64,000 nt of DNA from Flectonema sp. DT1601 (lineage: Eukaryota; Euglenozoa; Diplonemea; Diplonemida; Diplonemidae). Location: NCBI GenBank assembly GCA_964019425.1, contig OZ025816.1, positions 124,001-188,000 of the forward strand. The letters are read 5' to 3'. The stretch's first letter is position 1. The number at the start of each line of letters is the position of its first letter. The position numbers and the translations under genes were made by a program. The notes below the pieces were generated by a model. The model did no database searches. It was given only the letters and a program-made list of their open reading frames with translations, and was not told where the DNA came from. Shown here piece by piece: positions 21,294 through 31,780 of the stretch.

Positions 21294-22730
21294 AAAAAAT
21301 AAAATAAAACAAAGCACGACTTCAATAAGATTCAACACATTTACGAAGAACGATTTTTAGGTTAGTCGTTGTCGTTGTAGTCGTCGCAAAGAAATGTAAA
21401 TCTTGCTCTTCATCATCTCTCTCGGTGGGTAACGTTATTAATTCCATTCTTACCAACTTGAGCATTTACTTTCATAAAAAGCCACTCATTCTCCCAATCA
21501 AACTGACCATTTCGGGTCTGATTGCGGAAGCGTCCTCCTCGTCTTCCCTTTTTTTCTTTGCATTTCGGTTCTCTCAAAGGTATTTAAAGGAAAGAGATTC
21601 ACATTTCATAACGACGAACAAAATCACATGTCCCTCACAATCCTTATGAAAGATGCAAATACAAATAAAATAAAAATCTGATTGACGTCGTGAAAAAAAA
21701 AAAAGAGATTAGAAAAAAAAAATATATATTTTGCTTATGCGACCATCACAAAATGAATGGTGTTAATATAAAATTATTGAACGACAATCTCAAAATAGTT
21801 TTTTGTCTGTTTGGTAATGATTCGCTGAACGAGAATCTCCTCATATAATGAAGAATAAAAAAAAAAAAATAGTTTTCTTTTTTTTTTTTTTTTTTTTATA
21901 TCTTTTTAAAGCCTTTCCTGAGACGCGACAATCGCCTCCAGCGCCAAGTACATTATTGAAAACAATTTGATCGCTAAGGTTTTTTTTTGTGAAAGGGGGG
22001 ATTAACTGTTCGAGTTTGTAGTTTTGTGAAAGGGGGGAGAGAGGAGAGAGATAGAGAGAGCGAGAGAGAGATTTAAAAAAAAAACCAACTAGCACGCTGG
22101 TTACTAATCCGCAACAAGTCCGAACCTAAAGAAATAAATATCACAGTAGGGGTTGGTCAGATGTAAAGGTCTGACTCTAGGTAACTACATTTATAGCTTG
22201 ATACTAATTAGAAAAAAAGGAGAAGAAGTTCATTACTACAGGAGGGAAATTAGTTTGTCTAATAAGCAAAGACGGGTGAACTAATTCAGTAGGGTCGCAA
22301 AAAAAAAAAAAATAATAAATAATAGGCTTGCTTTATTTGTTGTTTTCTTTTTTCACAGAGAGAATTTTTTTTTTTTTTTTTTTCTTTTTTTTGTTTACAG
22401 CATAAGATTACTGAAAAACAATTTTTACAGCTGGAGCGACGCATAAAGACAATCTGCCAGATGTAAAAAAAAAAAAAAAAATTAAAAATATCGAATTATC
22501 AATTCTGCGTTGGGAAGGACACTAAAAAAGACCACTCATACTAGTATGCAACTTGAAGTTGATAACGGTCTGAGGCTTTTATATAATCAGGGGACGTGTC
22601 TCAAAAATAACAATCTTTTGCAATTCGCACATTATCTGATGTACCTAAAGTTAAATCACTTTTAGTTTTCTGGTAATCGTTAGTTAAGTAGCTCATTGCA
22701 TGTGTTGCAATGGGTATTCGTTGAATGAAA

Positions 22731-22763
<33 letters not shown>

Positions 22764-22765
<2 letters not shown>

Positions 22766-22941
22766 ATTCAGTTATTTTACATAAGCCTTATACTTTGTTG
22801 ATCGAAAACACGTTATGCTGAGCGCACAAGGGAAATAGATAACATGACCTGACATATATAAATAACGGTGGCTTTTTTTTTTTTTTTTTTTTTCCTAATC
22901 TGGATAGATTTTTTTCTCTCCGACTTTTTTTTTGTCGGTGC
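22764..22941. repeat. Small-RNA/SINE-like repeat, copy C (with T-run insertion)
   Basis: Starts CCATTCAG after an A run of more than 30, carries TTTGTTGATCG and GGGAAATAGATAACATGAC, and ends with CCGAC-loop-GTCGG-TGC and an A tail of about 18. A T run at about 22873-22892 interrupts it. The terminal loop is nine T instead of three bases while the stem is intact. Confidence 0.7.
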
Positions 22942-23369
22942 AAAAATTTAAAAAAAAAAAAAAAAAAACAGAATTCGTTGTCGCAATAGACAACGAAATC
23001 ATTTTTTTTGTTTTCAGTGAGATAAGGAGGGATTCTGTTTAAAAATAAAGTTTTAAATTTATTTCAATGTGAATACCTTTTCGCTGAAAGTGAGAACTTA
23101 ATCAAACCCTCACTACTTTTGCGGTTAACTTATTCTCAGAAACACTTCTCAGGATTTTACGGCACTCACTTGGATGTAACCTACGTACAATCCGTTAAAA
23201 AAAAAAAAAAAGAAAAAAAAAGAGAAGAGAAAACAATTGTCGTTGCTGTTGCTGCTGTTCTTGTGCTAAAAAAAAAAAAAAAAAACTGACCAATTTAATG
23301 GTTTTACAAATGAAGGAATCACTTGCATATGAGATGTAAGGAATGGAATATAGTAGGTGTGTGTATGTT

Positions 23370-23400
<31 letters not shown>

Positions 23401-24172
23401 TCTTCAATTAAAAAAAATTTTTATTTTTTTTTTTGGGCAGCAAACAAAAAAAAAAATAATACAATAATACAATAAAAAAAAAAAAAAAAAAAAAAAAGCG
23501 TATCATGATCATTTTTCTACAAAAAGATGATGAATTTGAGGTAATTGTAGAACGTCGCACTAGTTAGTTCACTCGTGTGATATTTTATTTAATTCGCCCC
23601 CTTCCCCCCCTCCTTCACACAGCATAGAGCTATTTGAATATAGTTTTCAGGGTAGGGCTTGGATCTGCCTTACCCATGCAAGTATCAAATAACAGAAATT
23701 ACATAAAATTAATCGTCAACAAGAGTGTTACTTCTGCATATTAACTGTTTTTTTATTGGGTATGTGAGGTTTATATAGAGCAGGAAAAAAAAAAAAATAG
23801 AAGCATGAGGCCGTGATATAATATTTATTTTGTTTGTTTTGTTTTGACGTAGTAAATGACTTTTAAAAAATAAAAGTAACTAAGGTAAACTCGTAGAGCT
23901 GGTTGTCATTTATTTGGATGGTTACTTCACAATGATGGCTGTTAAAATGGCACATCTGACATACCAGTAGTCTACTTTTTTTATCAAATATTTTTTATTA
24001 GATTTCGAGTAAGTCTTTGGAAGTGGGGAAAAGGATGGGAGAGAGAGAGAGAGATGCTACCTCACCAGCAAACAATACGTTTTCAATCTGCTAACAAAAA
24101 AAACAAAGTATATAATTAAAAGTTTTGTAGTAATGAATTTTTTTTTCTTCTTTTTTTTTTTAAAAAAAATAT

Positions 24173-24191
24173 GGGGGGGGGGGGGGGGGGG
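24173..24191 (+). repeat. Run of 19 G
   Basis: An uninterrupted G run in otherwise A/T-rich DNA. It could form a G-quadruplex or be a sequencing/assembly artefact. Confidence 0.6.
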
Positions 24192-24555
24192 AAACAACGT
24201 ATTTAACGTTATACCCCCGGAGAGACTTTTTAGCCTTCTCTATTCCAAAAGGGCAGTCAATGCCGCTGTTATGCTTTATACGCGTAACGCGATTGCTACA
24301 CAGCTGACAGAACAGCCTATTTAATTATTGAATTACCTCACCTGAGATTAGGAAGAGAGAGGATGAGTTGATAAGTGTCACTTGAATTGTGTTTTTACAT
24401 CAACAAGCGACTAGTTCACAATATTAAATTGTTTCCCAACTCTTTTTTTTTTTTTTTTTTTTTTTTGAGGCATTTTCACTACATAACATAATTTTGTTTT
24501 AACTTCACCACGAAATCAGATAAAAGTATTGAACTTCGAAGCACCAATTAGAAGA

Positions 24556-24589
<34 letters not shown>

Positions 24590-24594
24590 AAAAA

Positions 24595-24723
24595 CCATTC
24601 AGATAAACCTTATATATTTCGTTGAACGCAGACAGAAATCCTGTCGCACGGAGGGGAAATAGTTCATGACCAGAAATAACGGTTTCCTATCTGAATTAGT
24701 TTCTTCTCCGACTACGTCGGTAT
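24595..24723. repeat. Small-RNA/SINE-like repeat, copy D
   Basis: Starts CCATTCAGATAAACC after a long A run, with middle hairpin GACAG-AAATC-CTGTC, closing strand ATCTGAATTAG and 3' hairpin CCGAC-TAC-GTCGG, followed by TAT and about 12 A. Confidence 0.75.
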
Positions 24724-24897
24724 AAAAAAAAAAAAGTGACATAGAATGTGTCTTGGGAAAGTAAATTTCGTAAGTGTAATTGCTATCAAGTCTGATTAAC
24801 AATTTCAAAAGATTAAATTATAAAATAAATAAATAAAAAAATATATTATGACTCTTTTCACCAGCAGATGTAGGTATTAATAAGACATAAGAATGGG

Positions 24898-24928
<31 letters not shown>

Positions 24929-26882
24929 AACACAACACTCCTTTCTATTAAGACAACAAAAGCGAGAAGTTTTTTTTTTTTTTTTTTGCATCATTGTCCT
25001 CAGGTCCCACCAAAAACAACATTTCAGTTGTTTAAACATAAAGTGTAAAAAAAAAAGGAATAAATTTATCGTTTCTTGTTGATTTTTGAGTGCACCTTTT
25101 TACTGTTATCAACAAGACACAGTTTCAGAACTACAGACGGGTGACACAGCGACAGAGGACACTATCCCCTGTTGAGGTGTGAAGCATAAATTAAATAAAA
25201 TCGGAAGGACATCGAAAACAAAAACAAAAAATAAAGTTTCGGGGTCTGACCATACTCCGGGCGAGTGTTAATTAACTCAGAGAGAGAGAGAGGAACAGAT
25301 TGTTCACTTAAATTCTTCTTTCTGAAAAAGTTTTATTATAATCTTTTTATTTATTTTATTGAAAAATTTTGTGGTGAAATAATAATTATGTTTTTTTTGA
25401 GTATGCAACCGAAATGCGGGCATTCCCTTAGAAAATACTTGTATTGGGAATTTTAAAAAAAATTAAAAATAATTGGGGGATGAAAAAAAACGGGAAAAAT
25501 CATTTCTCTTCCTCCGTCCTAAAACGTTAAGAAAAACAAAGGAAGAAAATAAAAAAAAAAAATAAAAAAAAAGGTTTCGGTCCCTTGTTTCGCGTTCACT
25601 GCTAGTTTGTTTGTTTTTGTTTTTTTCACACAATGAATTAAATTGAAGTTAATAAACAAAAAAACCTTAACACAGAATTACTACATGAAACTGGACTACG
25701 CCCCAACTGACATAATAAATAATCCATATGCAGCGTCTTGCTTTCTAGAATACAAGTATTTCACCCACAGTAGCTCTTTGGTGGCATCTATCTTCCGCAC
25801 ACTAGCTAGTGACTTGTACCAGCTTGTTGCAACTTTCTTTTTTCATGTATCAAAGACACAATACACGACTGTGTGAGACTGTGACGTTGCCCAAGACAGT
25901 TAGTTAGAAAAGAAAATACTGCGACAACGCAGGTAGAAAAAAAAAAAAAAAAAAAAATATAAATATAAATATAAATGATTTTGACAAACATAAGGGCAAC
26001 AATACTATAGAAAAAAAATAAAAATAAAAAAAGAGAATTTCGGGGGGAGAGTATCAAAAAAAAAAAAAAAAAAAAAAAGTTTTCGTTACTTCTCGATAGA
26101 TCACCCAGCGGGGGATAAAATGCGAAGAAGAAAAAATAAAAATATTTTAATAACACATAAAACCAGGACAGGTACAATTTCGCTACTTTTTTTTAAATTT
26201 GGCACACTGCTCTCCAAATGCCAACAAAGTGACGAAAGAAGAAAGGTTTTGGCACCTGACGTGTGAGACGTGCTATCTGAAAAAAACATTAATAAAAAAT
26301 TAAAAAAAAAGAAGAAAAACTCAAGAGAAATGCTCCAGAATCCAGTTTTCTTATATCAATAATGAGAAAATTAAAATTAAGACAGAGAGAAATAATTGCC
26401 ATTTCTCACATTGAGGACTAGAAGTGGGAAGGAAACCGTTCAACGTGCACTAGCCTTTCACACAAGTTGCAGCCTATTAGATACAACATTGACAGATACC
26501 CTAAACACGTAACCAGAGAAGCAAAATTACGTTTTTATTTATTAGTTAAAAAGTCTATAAAAAGATTGCCTTCTAGTTTTTTTTTTTTTTTTTGTATTTT
26601 TTTTTTTTTTTTTTTTTTAACCCTCCCCCCCTTCTCGATCGACTGATTATTTTTGTTCAGTATAAGAAAACTGTTTTCGAGTTACTCTACCGAGAAATAA
26701 ACAAAACAGAACCAAAAAAAAAATATTCAAGGAAATTCACCCTTTTCTCATAGGTTTTTTTAAAAAAAGATTAAGAATCGCTATGCAGTTCTACAGACTC
26801 AGGGAGGACCCGCTTAAAGATGATCGCTGATGATGTAGAATTACCCTAACTCTCAACGTTTGCCTGCACCCCACCACCCCAC

Positions 26883-27303
26883 ACCCACCAAAAAGAAGCC
26901 AGAGATGCTGACAAAGTCGTTCTGTTTGAGAATCCTGAACACTTAGCAGCTCATCCAAACCAACCAAGGCTGAACAGGACTAACCGACAGCGTGCAAAAG
27001 AAGAAGAAAAAAATAAAGTAAAAGACCCTACGTAAAGCATACAATAGTGTCACCGTCACACGGAAGAGTGATGAGTTAACCAAGGGGGCAAAAAAGACTT
27101 ACAACGAGGTCCACCGGACTATAGTGACAATGTTTCCAATGCAGCATGCTATGAGGATGGGACAAGAAATGCGCCTGACAGATGAGTGTAACAGGATCTT
27201 GGTAGTGGTAGTATTAGAGCGTTATTGTTGGTTTCCAACTACACGACAGGAGGCAACTTGTTCTTGGCTTACACTTTTAAAGACTGTCAGTATTCTCAGA
27301 TAG
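26883..27303 (+). other. Decayed coding-like stretch, unidentified
   Basis: Base composition is more balanced than the surroundings. Plus-strand frames stay open for about 50 and 92 codons, with natural-looking residues (PEHLAAHPNQPRLNRTNRQR, and MFPMQHAMRMGQEMRLTDE). There is no clear start and the two open stretches are in different frames. It may be a remnant of a mobile element or of a lost gene; the family is not recognised. Confidence 0.3.
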
Positions 27304-27489
27304 AATTCAAGCAGACCATGAAAAGCAAAAAAGAATTTGTGTTTTTCTTCCCATTAAACAATGAAAAAAATAAATAAATAAATAATGAAAAATGAAAAAG
27401 AAATAACAAAAAAAAAAAGAAGGGAAAAAAAAACAAGATTTTCCAGTCAGCTGAAAGAAGTCTACATAGTATGCTGGAAACGGAACGGA

Positions 27490-27522
<33 letters not shown>

Positions 27523-27646
27523 ATTATCTCAATTCAAAAAAGAAAGATCTCCCCCCAAAATAGATATTTTTCATGCCTTGAAGAAGCAAGGATCACTTCA
27601 CGGCTATTTACTATCTGAAGAGTAACTCCAAAAGTGGGAAAAAAAA

Positions 27647-28738
27647 CTAACCTCGAATTTGAGAAATTATCTGTATCGACGAAATTCTTTCAGTTTTCGC
27701 CAATGCATTAATGGGCATCCCGTTCAAGAAAGTATACTTTCCTTTTTGCTCGTTGGGATCAGATGGAACGCTCATGGTGTGTAGAATCGTTTGTCCCCCT
27801 AAGTTGGCCTCTCTCGAGGTCTTGGTTAATGCCATCTCTGTCAAAATAGAAATCATCGCAACCAAAATATTAAAATGGTTCCTTGACAACACCAGCTGTC
27901 ATAATTTTATTTTCCTGTTTTTTTTTTTTAATTTTTTGTTTGAAAAAAAAAAAAAAATTCTTTTTTTTTTGAAGTTATAATAAAAAAATCTTACCTTAAA
28001 CCCACAAGTGATATCTTCAAAGAAAGTTCCAGGGCCGCACATTAACACAATTCTGTCAGCTAGGTCAGGGCAGAGTTCTTTTGCAACTTTAGCATTGATA
28101 CGTCCGTGTTGTGCTTGCTCATGTCTTTCTCGAGATGTTAAGTATTTAATTTTCAAAGAATGAGTTGGATTTTTCTTCCACTTATCAAATTCATCGTTAA
28201 ATGAAAAATCTTTATGCTCACGTTCACTATAAAGCATGACTACATCAACAGTTCTTGGTGTGCATCGACCATTAGTAAAAACAGGATTAAGTACGGCATA
28301 CATCGGAGTAACACCAGCTCCAGCAGCTAATATTAAAACCTTAACGTCACCTCCATTAGGTACAATTTTCTTCCAATGAAAACCACCAGTCACCGCGAGT
28401 AGTGTTACAGTTACAGTGCTATCAGTCTCTTCCTTATGCAGCCATGTACTAACTATTCCTCCGGGTTGTTTTTTTACTGTGAATCCAAATGACTGTGGTC
28501 CTGATCCTGTTATATCGTGTAGCGTATATGAACGAGTTTGAGGACCTCCTGGTAATCCATTAAATAAAAATAATCCATATTGACCAGGATAGAAAAAAGG
28601 ATGTTTGGCGTTTGTCTCTGCCTGAATACGCATCGTTCCCTTTCCTCTACTTACCGGAACTTTTGTAATTATTTTCACTGGTGAATTCGTGACAGGAACC
28701 AATACATCCGTCACCTCAACTGAACCTCCGCACCCCAT
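27647..28738 (-). CDS. FAD/NAD(P)H reductase of the cytochrome-b5-reductase type, two exons predicted
   Basis: Exon 1 (28738-27995, 248 codons) holds the ferredoxin-reductase-like fold in order: FAD-binding RSYT (residues 69-72), the phosphate-binding PGGIVSTWL (~92-100), NAD(P)-binding GAGVTP (140-145) and CGPGTFF (234-240). It probably moves electrons from NAD(P)H through FAD to an acceptor; the acceptor is unknown and no cytochrome b5 domain is attached. The protein begins MGCGGS, a good N-myristoylation site with a palmitoylatable Cys3, so it is probably membrane-tethered. The donor AAG|GTAAGA at 27994 is clear. The acceptor is less sure: CAG at 27896-27898 gives an in-frame 82-codon second exon, while another AG nearer 27850 would end the protein after three more residues. 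Confidence 0.7.
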
Positions 28739-28997
28739 TTCTTTAAAGGTGCTCTGAGAATTTAAAATGTATAATTTTTTTTAAACAATCACACAACCAC
28801 TGTAATAGGTGTAAATGAAAAACAATAAGAAGGATACAAAACTTAAACTTGTGGATACTCTCTTAGTGTAAACAACTTGAATTAACAATTTGTCATACAA
28901 ACCACTAAGATAGTATCGAACATAAATATAATTGTGCTGATCCACCATCAGAAGATACGCGTCAGACTCAAATACAAAAACTAAACCAATGCCCAAA

Positions 28998-29654
28998 TCA
29001 CAGGTCTATCGAAACCGCAGATACCGTCGGTGTCTTCACACAAAGAGGAGAGAGTATATTTAAGAGAGACTGCTCTTCTCTCTTCGCAGACGGATCTTTA
29101 GTAAATGACCAAATCGGATTGAAAACAAGACGTGTCGCTCGCGATGGAACCGGCGGAGGTGGAGCAGGCGAAGGAGGAAATCCAACACCACAAGACGCTC
29201 TGAAATGAGGTGCTGGACTTAACATGTGAGTCTCAGGTGGGGATGTTGGTATTTTTTTATTCTGCATCAGATGCTTATTAATATGTTCCCTCAACAAATC
29301 AGACTGAGAAGTAAATCGATTTGGTGTTCGAGGAATTGTCTTCGCCGGGACGGTCTTATTCGGCTGCGCCCTCGTGAAAGCTGAAAACAACGGAACACTT
29401 GGGAACGTCAGCATGCAGGGGAACGCCGGGACGAAAGTTATCAATTTCCCGCTCACTTCTTTCTTCCCAACTCTACTTCTTTTCCTCACATTTAAAACAT
29501 CCGGTGGAGGTACAGGAATAATTGATTTCAATAACGTTTCTTCAATCATCCTTCTCTGTGGGGACGCTAAATGTCCTCCCCCGACACCCGTCATCTTCGT
29601 GAATCCCTTCTTCCTCCACGGGACTAATCCATGGCTTTGACGCTTTTCGAACAT
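28998..29654 (-). CDS. Basic proline-rich protein of unknown function (218 aa)
   Basis: Single open frame from a true ATG. No domain is recognised. It is rich in Lys/Arg and Pro (SPAPPPPVP near residue 165), and has a helical-looking segment (SQSDLLREHINKHLMQNKK, ~118-136). It lies on the same strand as its neighbours, about 260 bp upstream of the reductase start. An overlapping plus-strand frame (29374-29640) is probably its shadow. Moderately likely to be real; function unknown. Confidence 0.5.
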   Translation of the reverse strand: MFEKRQSHGLVPWRKKGFTKMTGVGGGHLASPQRRMIEETLLKSIIPVPPPDVLNVRKRSRVGKKEVSGKLITFVPAFPCMLTFPSVPLFSAFTRAQPNKTVPAKTIPRTPNRFTSQSDLLREHINKHLMQNKKIPTSPPETHMLSPAPHFRASCGVGFPPSPAPPPPVPSRATRLVFNPIWSFTKDPSAKREEQSLLNILSPLCVKTPTVSAVSIDL

Positions 29655-29971
29655 TTACCAATTATTAAAGGTGAGAGAGAGAGAGAGAGAGCTGTGAATT
29701 AAAAAAGGTAAATATTAATTACTATTCTTTTTACTATCAAAAAGATAAATACAATAAAAATAATAATAATAATAATAATAATAAACATTTTTTTTTGAAA
29801 CTAAACAAATAAAAAAATAAAAAAAAAAGATACAATTGTGAAAAAATTTCCCAGGAGAGGAAAATTTTTATTTTATTAATTTTTATTTTTTTTTTTTTTT
29901 CTCTCTCGCTGTGAGCTGACGAAATCTGAAATAATTAAATGTTCAGATTAGTTCACTTTAAGGAATTTAAT
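29655..29971. other. Intergenic with microsatellites
   Basis: A GA run at about 29671-29692, an ATA/AAT run at about 29758-29783, and further A and T runs. Nothing else is seen. Confidence 0.6.
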
Positions 29972-31468
29972 TTATACGCCGAGTCTTCTCATTTCTTGTC
30001 GGAGTCTAACTTCGCCAAGAATCCGATCGATTGAAGGAGACTGTAAAAGATCTTCATCTGAATCATCATCATCACCAATTGGATACCCAGCAGGTTTCCG
30101 TGGTGGACTATGTGAAGGTATTCTTAGCCGGGCTGGTGTTCTCATCGGAGGTGACGTAGGCGACGACATCCCAGGAGGAATTCTCCTTCCTTGATTTGTC
30201 GCTCTGGCCATTAGTTTACGAGAACGATTGGACAGTTCAGGATTCTTGAGCTCTTCAACTTCTTTGCTTTGTTTAATCTCTCTCTTTCTTTTTAGTACAT
30301 CTTCTTTATTAGAAGAAAAGACTTTTCCCTTGTCGTACATACGACCTCCCTTTCCAGAGGGAGCTCTTCCCTCTTTGTCGCATTGTTTTTCAATGAGAGT
30401 ATCAAAGCGACCATCGTTACCCGCTGCTAAGTAACGAGACTTCTTATCGATGTCAGGTTTGAATGTGGCGCCTCCCATTTGGGGAGTGCGTTTGCGGACG
30501 AGACGTTCTTCTTGCATTTTATAAAAGGTGACGCCCTTTTTGAAGAGTTCGCTGCTGATTTCTACTGAACTCTGATGGTGTGATTTCAGATCCATTCCGA
30601 GTTTTGTTATTTTTGGTTTTTCTTGAAGTCCTTCGTTTCTTAGTAACTCGGCTCTCTTTCTATCAAGATTCTTCTCTTTCATGTCTCTCATTAAAGTTCC
30701 CTTCGCAAAGTAGTATTCTCCAAGTTCACGTCGTGGAGTCTTCACTCGATTCTCTCTTCCTAATTTAGTTATTTGAGGATCACTGAGGGTATTCAACTCT
30801 TTTTGTTTTCGATCTATTTTTGTTTGTTTTGCCTTGTCATCTTCCTGACCTCTTTTATAAAGAGATAAACAGACTTCCTCTCCACTTCTTCGTTCTTCTG
30901 AAGGTACCGGTGCTTTAGGAGGGTCTACGTACTCTTGGAGAGGTGTGTCACAAACAGATTGCCAGGCTGGTTTGTCGTACTTTTTCTTCTTCGACTTGTC
31001 GTCGTTTTCCTTTTCTGGTTCTTTCTTGTTTTCTCCGTTCTTAGATGGCTCCTGTTCAGGTGCCCTGGGTGGTGATGCCGGATGTCCAGACCCTGCTGCC
31101 GGAGGACCTTTAAACTCACTCATCGCATTCTTCAACTCCTCTGGGCTATCAGGAGGAGATGGAATCTTCTCTTGTTTACTGGGTGAATGTAAGTCTCGGA
31201 TATGATAGTCAGTCGCTGCAGCAGTTTCGTAACTTCTTCGAAAGCGCAGAGCGTCTTGCAGACTGCGGAGTTCAGCTTCAGCCTCAGTGACATTAACACC
31301 ACTGGAAGACTTCACGAATGTTTCTCCAACTTCTGTGAATTTACGAGGTTGGGATTTCGGAATTCCGTGAAGCTCCTCATCATATCGTATCCCTCGTAGT
31401 AGTCGTTCTCGTTCCTCCCAAACACGATCGCTCTCTTTAGCGAGTGCATCTTTACGTAACAACGGCAT
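29972..31468 (-). CDS. Charged, flagellar/cytoskeletal-type protein (498 aa)
   Basis: Starts at MPLLRKDAL; read on the minus strand the ATG is one base after TTTTCACAG, a strong splice acceptor, so the further in-frame extension is rejected. The protein is very rich in Lys, Arg, Glu and Ser. Three related segments follow a pattern of aromatic-Lys-x-Gly then a charged helix: LYKRGQEDDKAKQ, YFAKGTLMRDMKEKN and LFKKGVTFYKMQEER. Similar short repeats are common in protist axonemal and flagellum-associated proteins, but no named family is recognised. Residues ~130-175 are a Pro/Glu/Lys-rich disordered region, and the C-terminus has a DDDDSDED acidic patch and a final amphipathic helix. Function inferred only by style. 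Confidence 0.65.
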   Translation of the reverse strand: MPLLRKDALAKESDRVWEERERLLRGIRYDEELHGIPKSQPRKFTEVGETFVKSSSGVNVTEAEAELRSLQDALRFRRSYETAAATDYHIRDLHSPSKQEKIPSPPDSPEELKNAMSEFKGPPAAGSGHPASPPRAPEQEPSKNGENKKEPEKENDDKSKKKKYDKPAWQSVCDTPLQEYVDPPKAPVPSEERRSGEEVCLSLYKRGQEDDKAKQTKIDRKQKELNTLSDPQITKLGRENRVKTPRRELGEYYFAKGTLMRDMKEKNLDRKRAELLRNEGLQEKPKITKLGMDLKSHHQSSVEISSELFKKGVTFYKMQEERLVRKRTPQMGGATFKPDIDKKSRYLAAGNDGRFDTLIEKQCDKEGRAPSGKGGRMYDKGKVFSSNKEDVLKRKREIKQSKEVEELKNPELSNRSRKLMARATNQGRRIPPGMSSPTSPPMRTPARLRIPSHSPPRKPAGYPIGDDDDSDEDLLQSPSIDRILGEVRLRQEMRRLGV

Positions 31469-31780
31469 CCTGTGAAAATAAATATAACCAAAACTACTAT
31501 TTGAATATTTCTCATGTCGCATTGTTTTCATTTTATCCTTTCAACAATCAGATAGAGAAGACACACCTGGAAGTGAATTGGATTTTTTTTTTTTTTTTTT
31601 TGTTATTTTGACATTTTTTCCCAAATAAACAAACACAATAACAATCATTTTTTCTACAAAAAAAATATATACTAAAAAAAAAAAAAAAAAAAAATCTAAA
31701 AAAGAGGAAGAGATACAAATTTATAAATAAAGAAGTCAGGGAATTAGTAACAGTACAGCAAGGCTCCATAAATCACAAAT
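31469..31780. other. Intergenic, A/T runs only
   Basis: Contains the pyrimidine-rich acceptor of the gene at 31468 plus T and A runs. No gene is seen. Confidence 0.5.

Larger units (their letters stand above)
18784..27646. other. Gene-poor stretch of about 8.9 kb
   Basis: Packed with A and T runs of 15-35, GA microsatellite (about 22033-22072 and 24038-24053) and a run of 19 G at 24173-24191. It contains repeat copies B, C and D and a decayed coding-like stretch near 26.9-27.3 kb. Short open frames here are mostly poly-Phe or poly-Lys and are not credible genes. No tRNA or rRNA is recognised. Confidence 0.6.
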
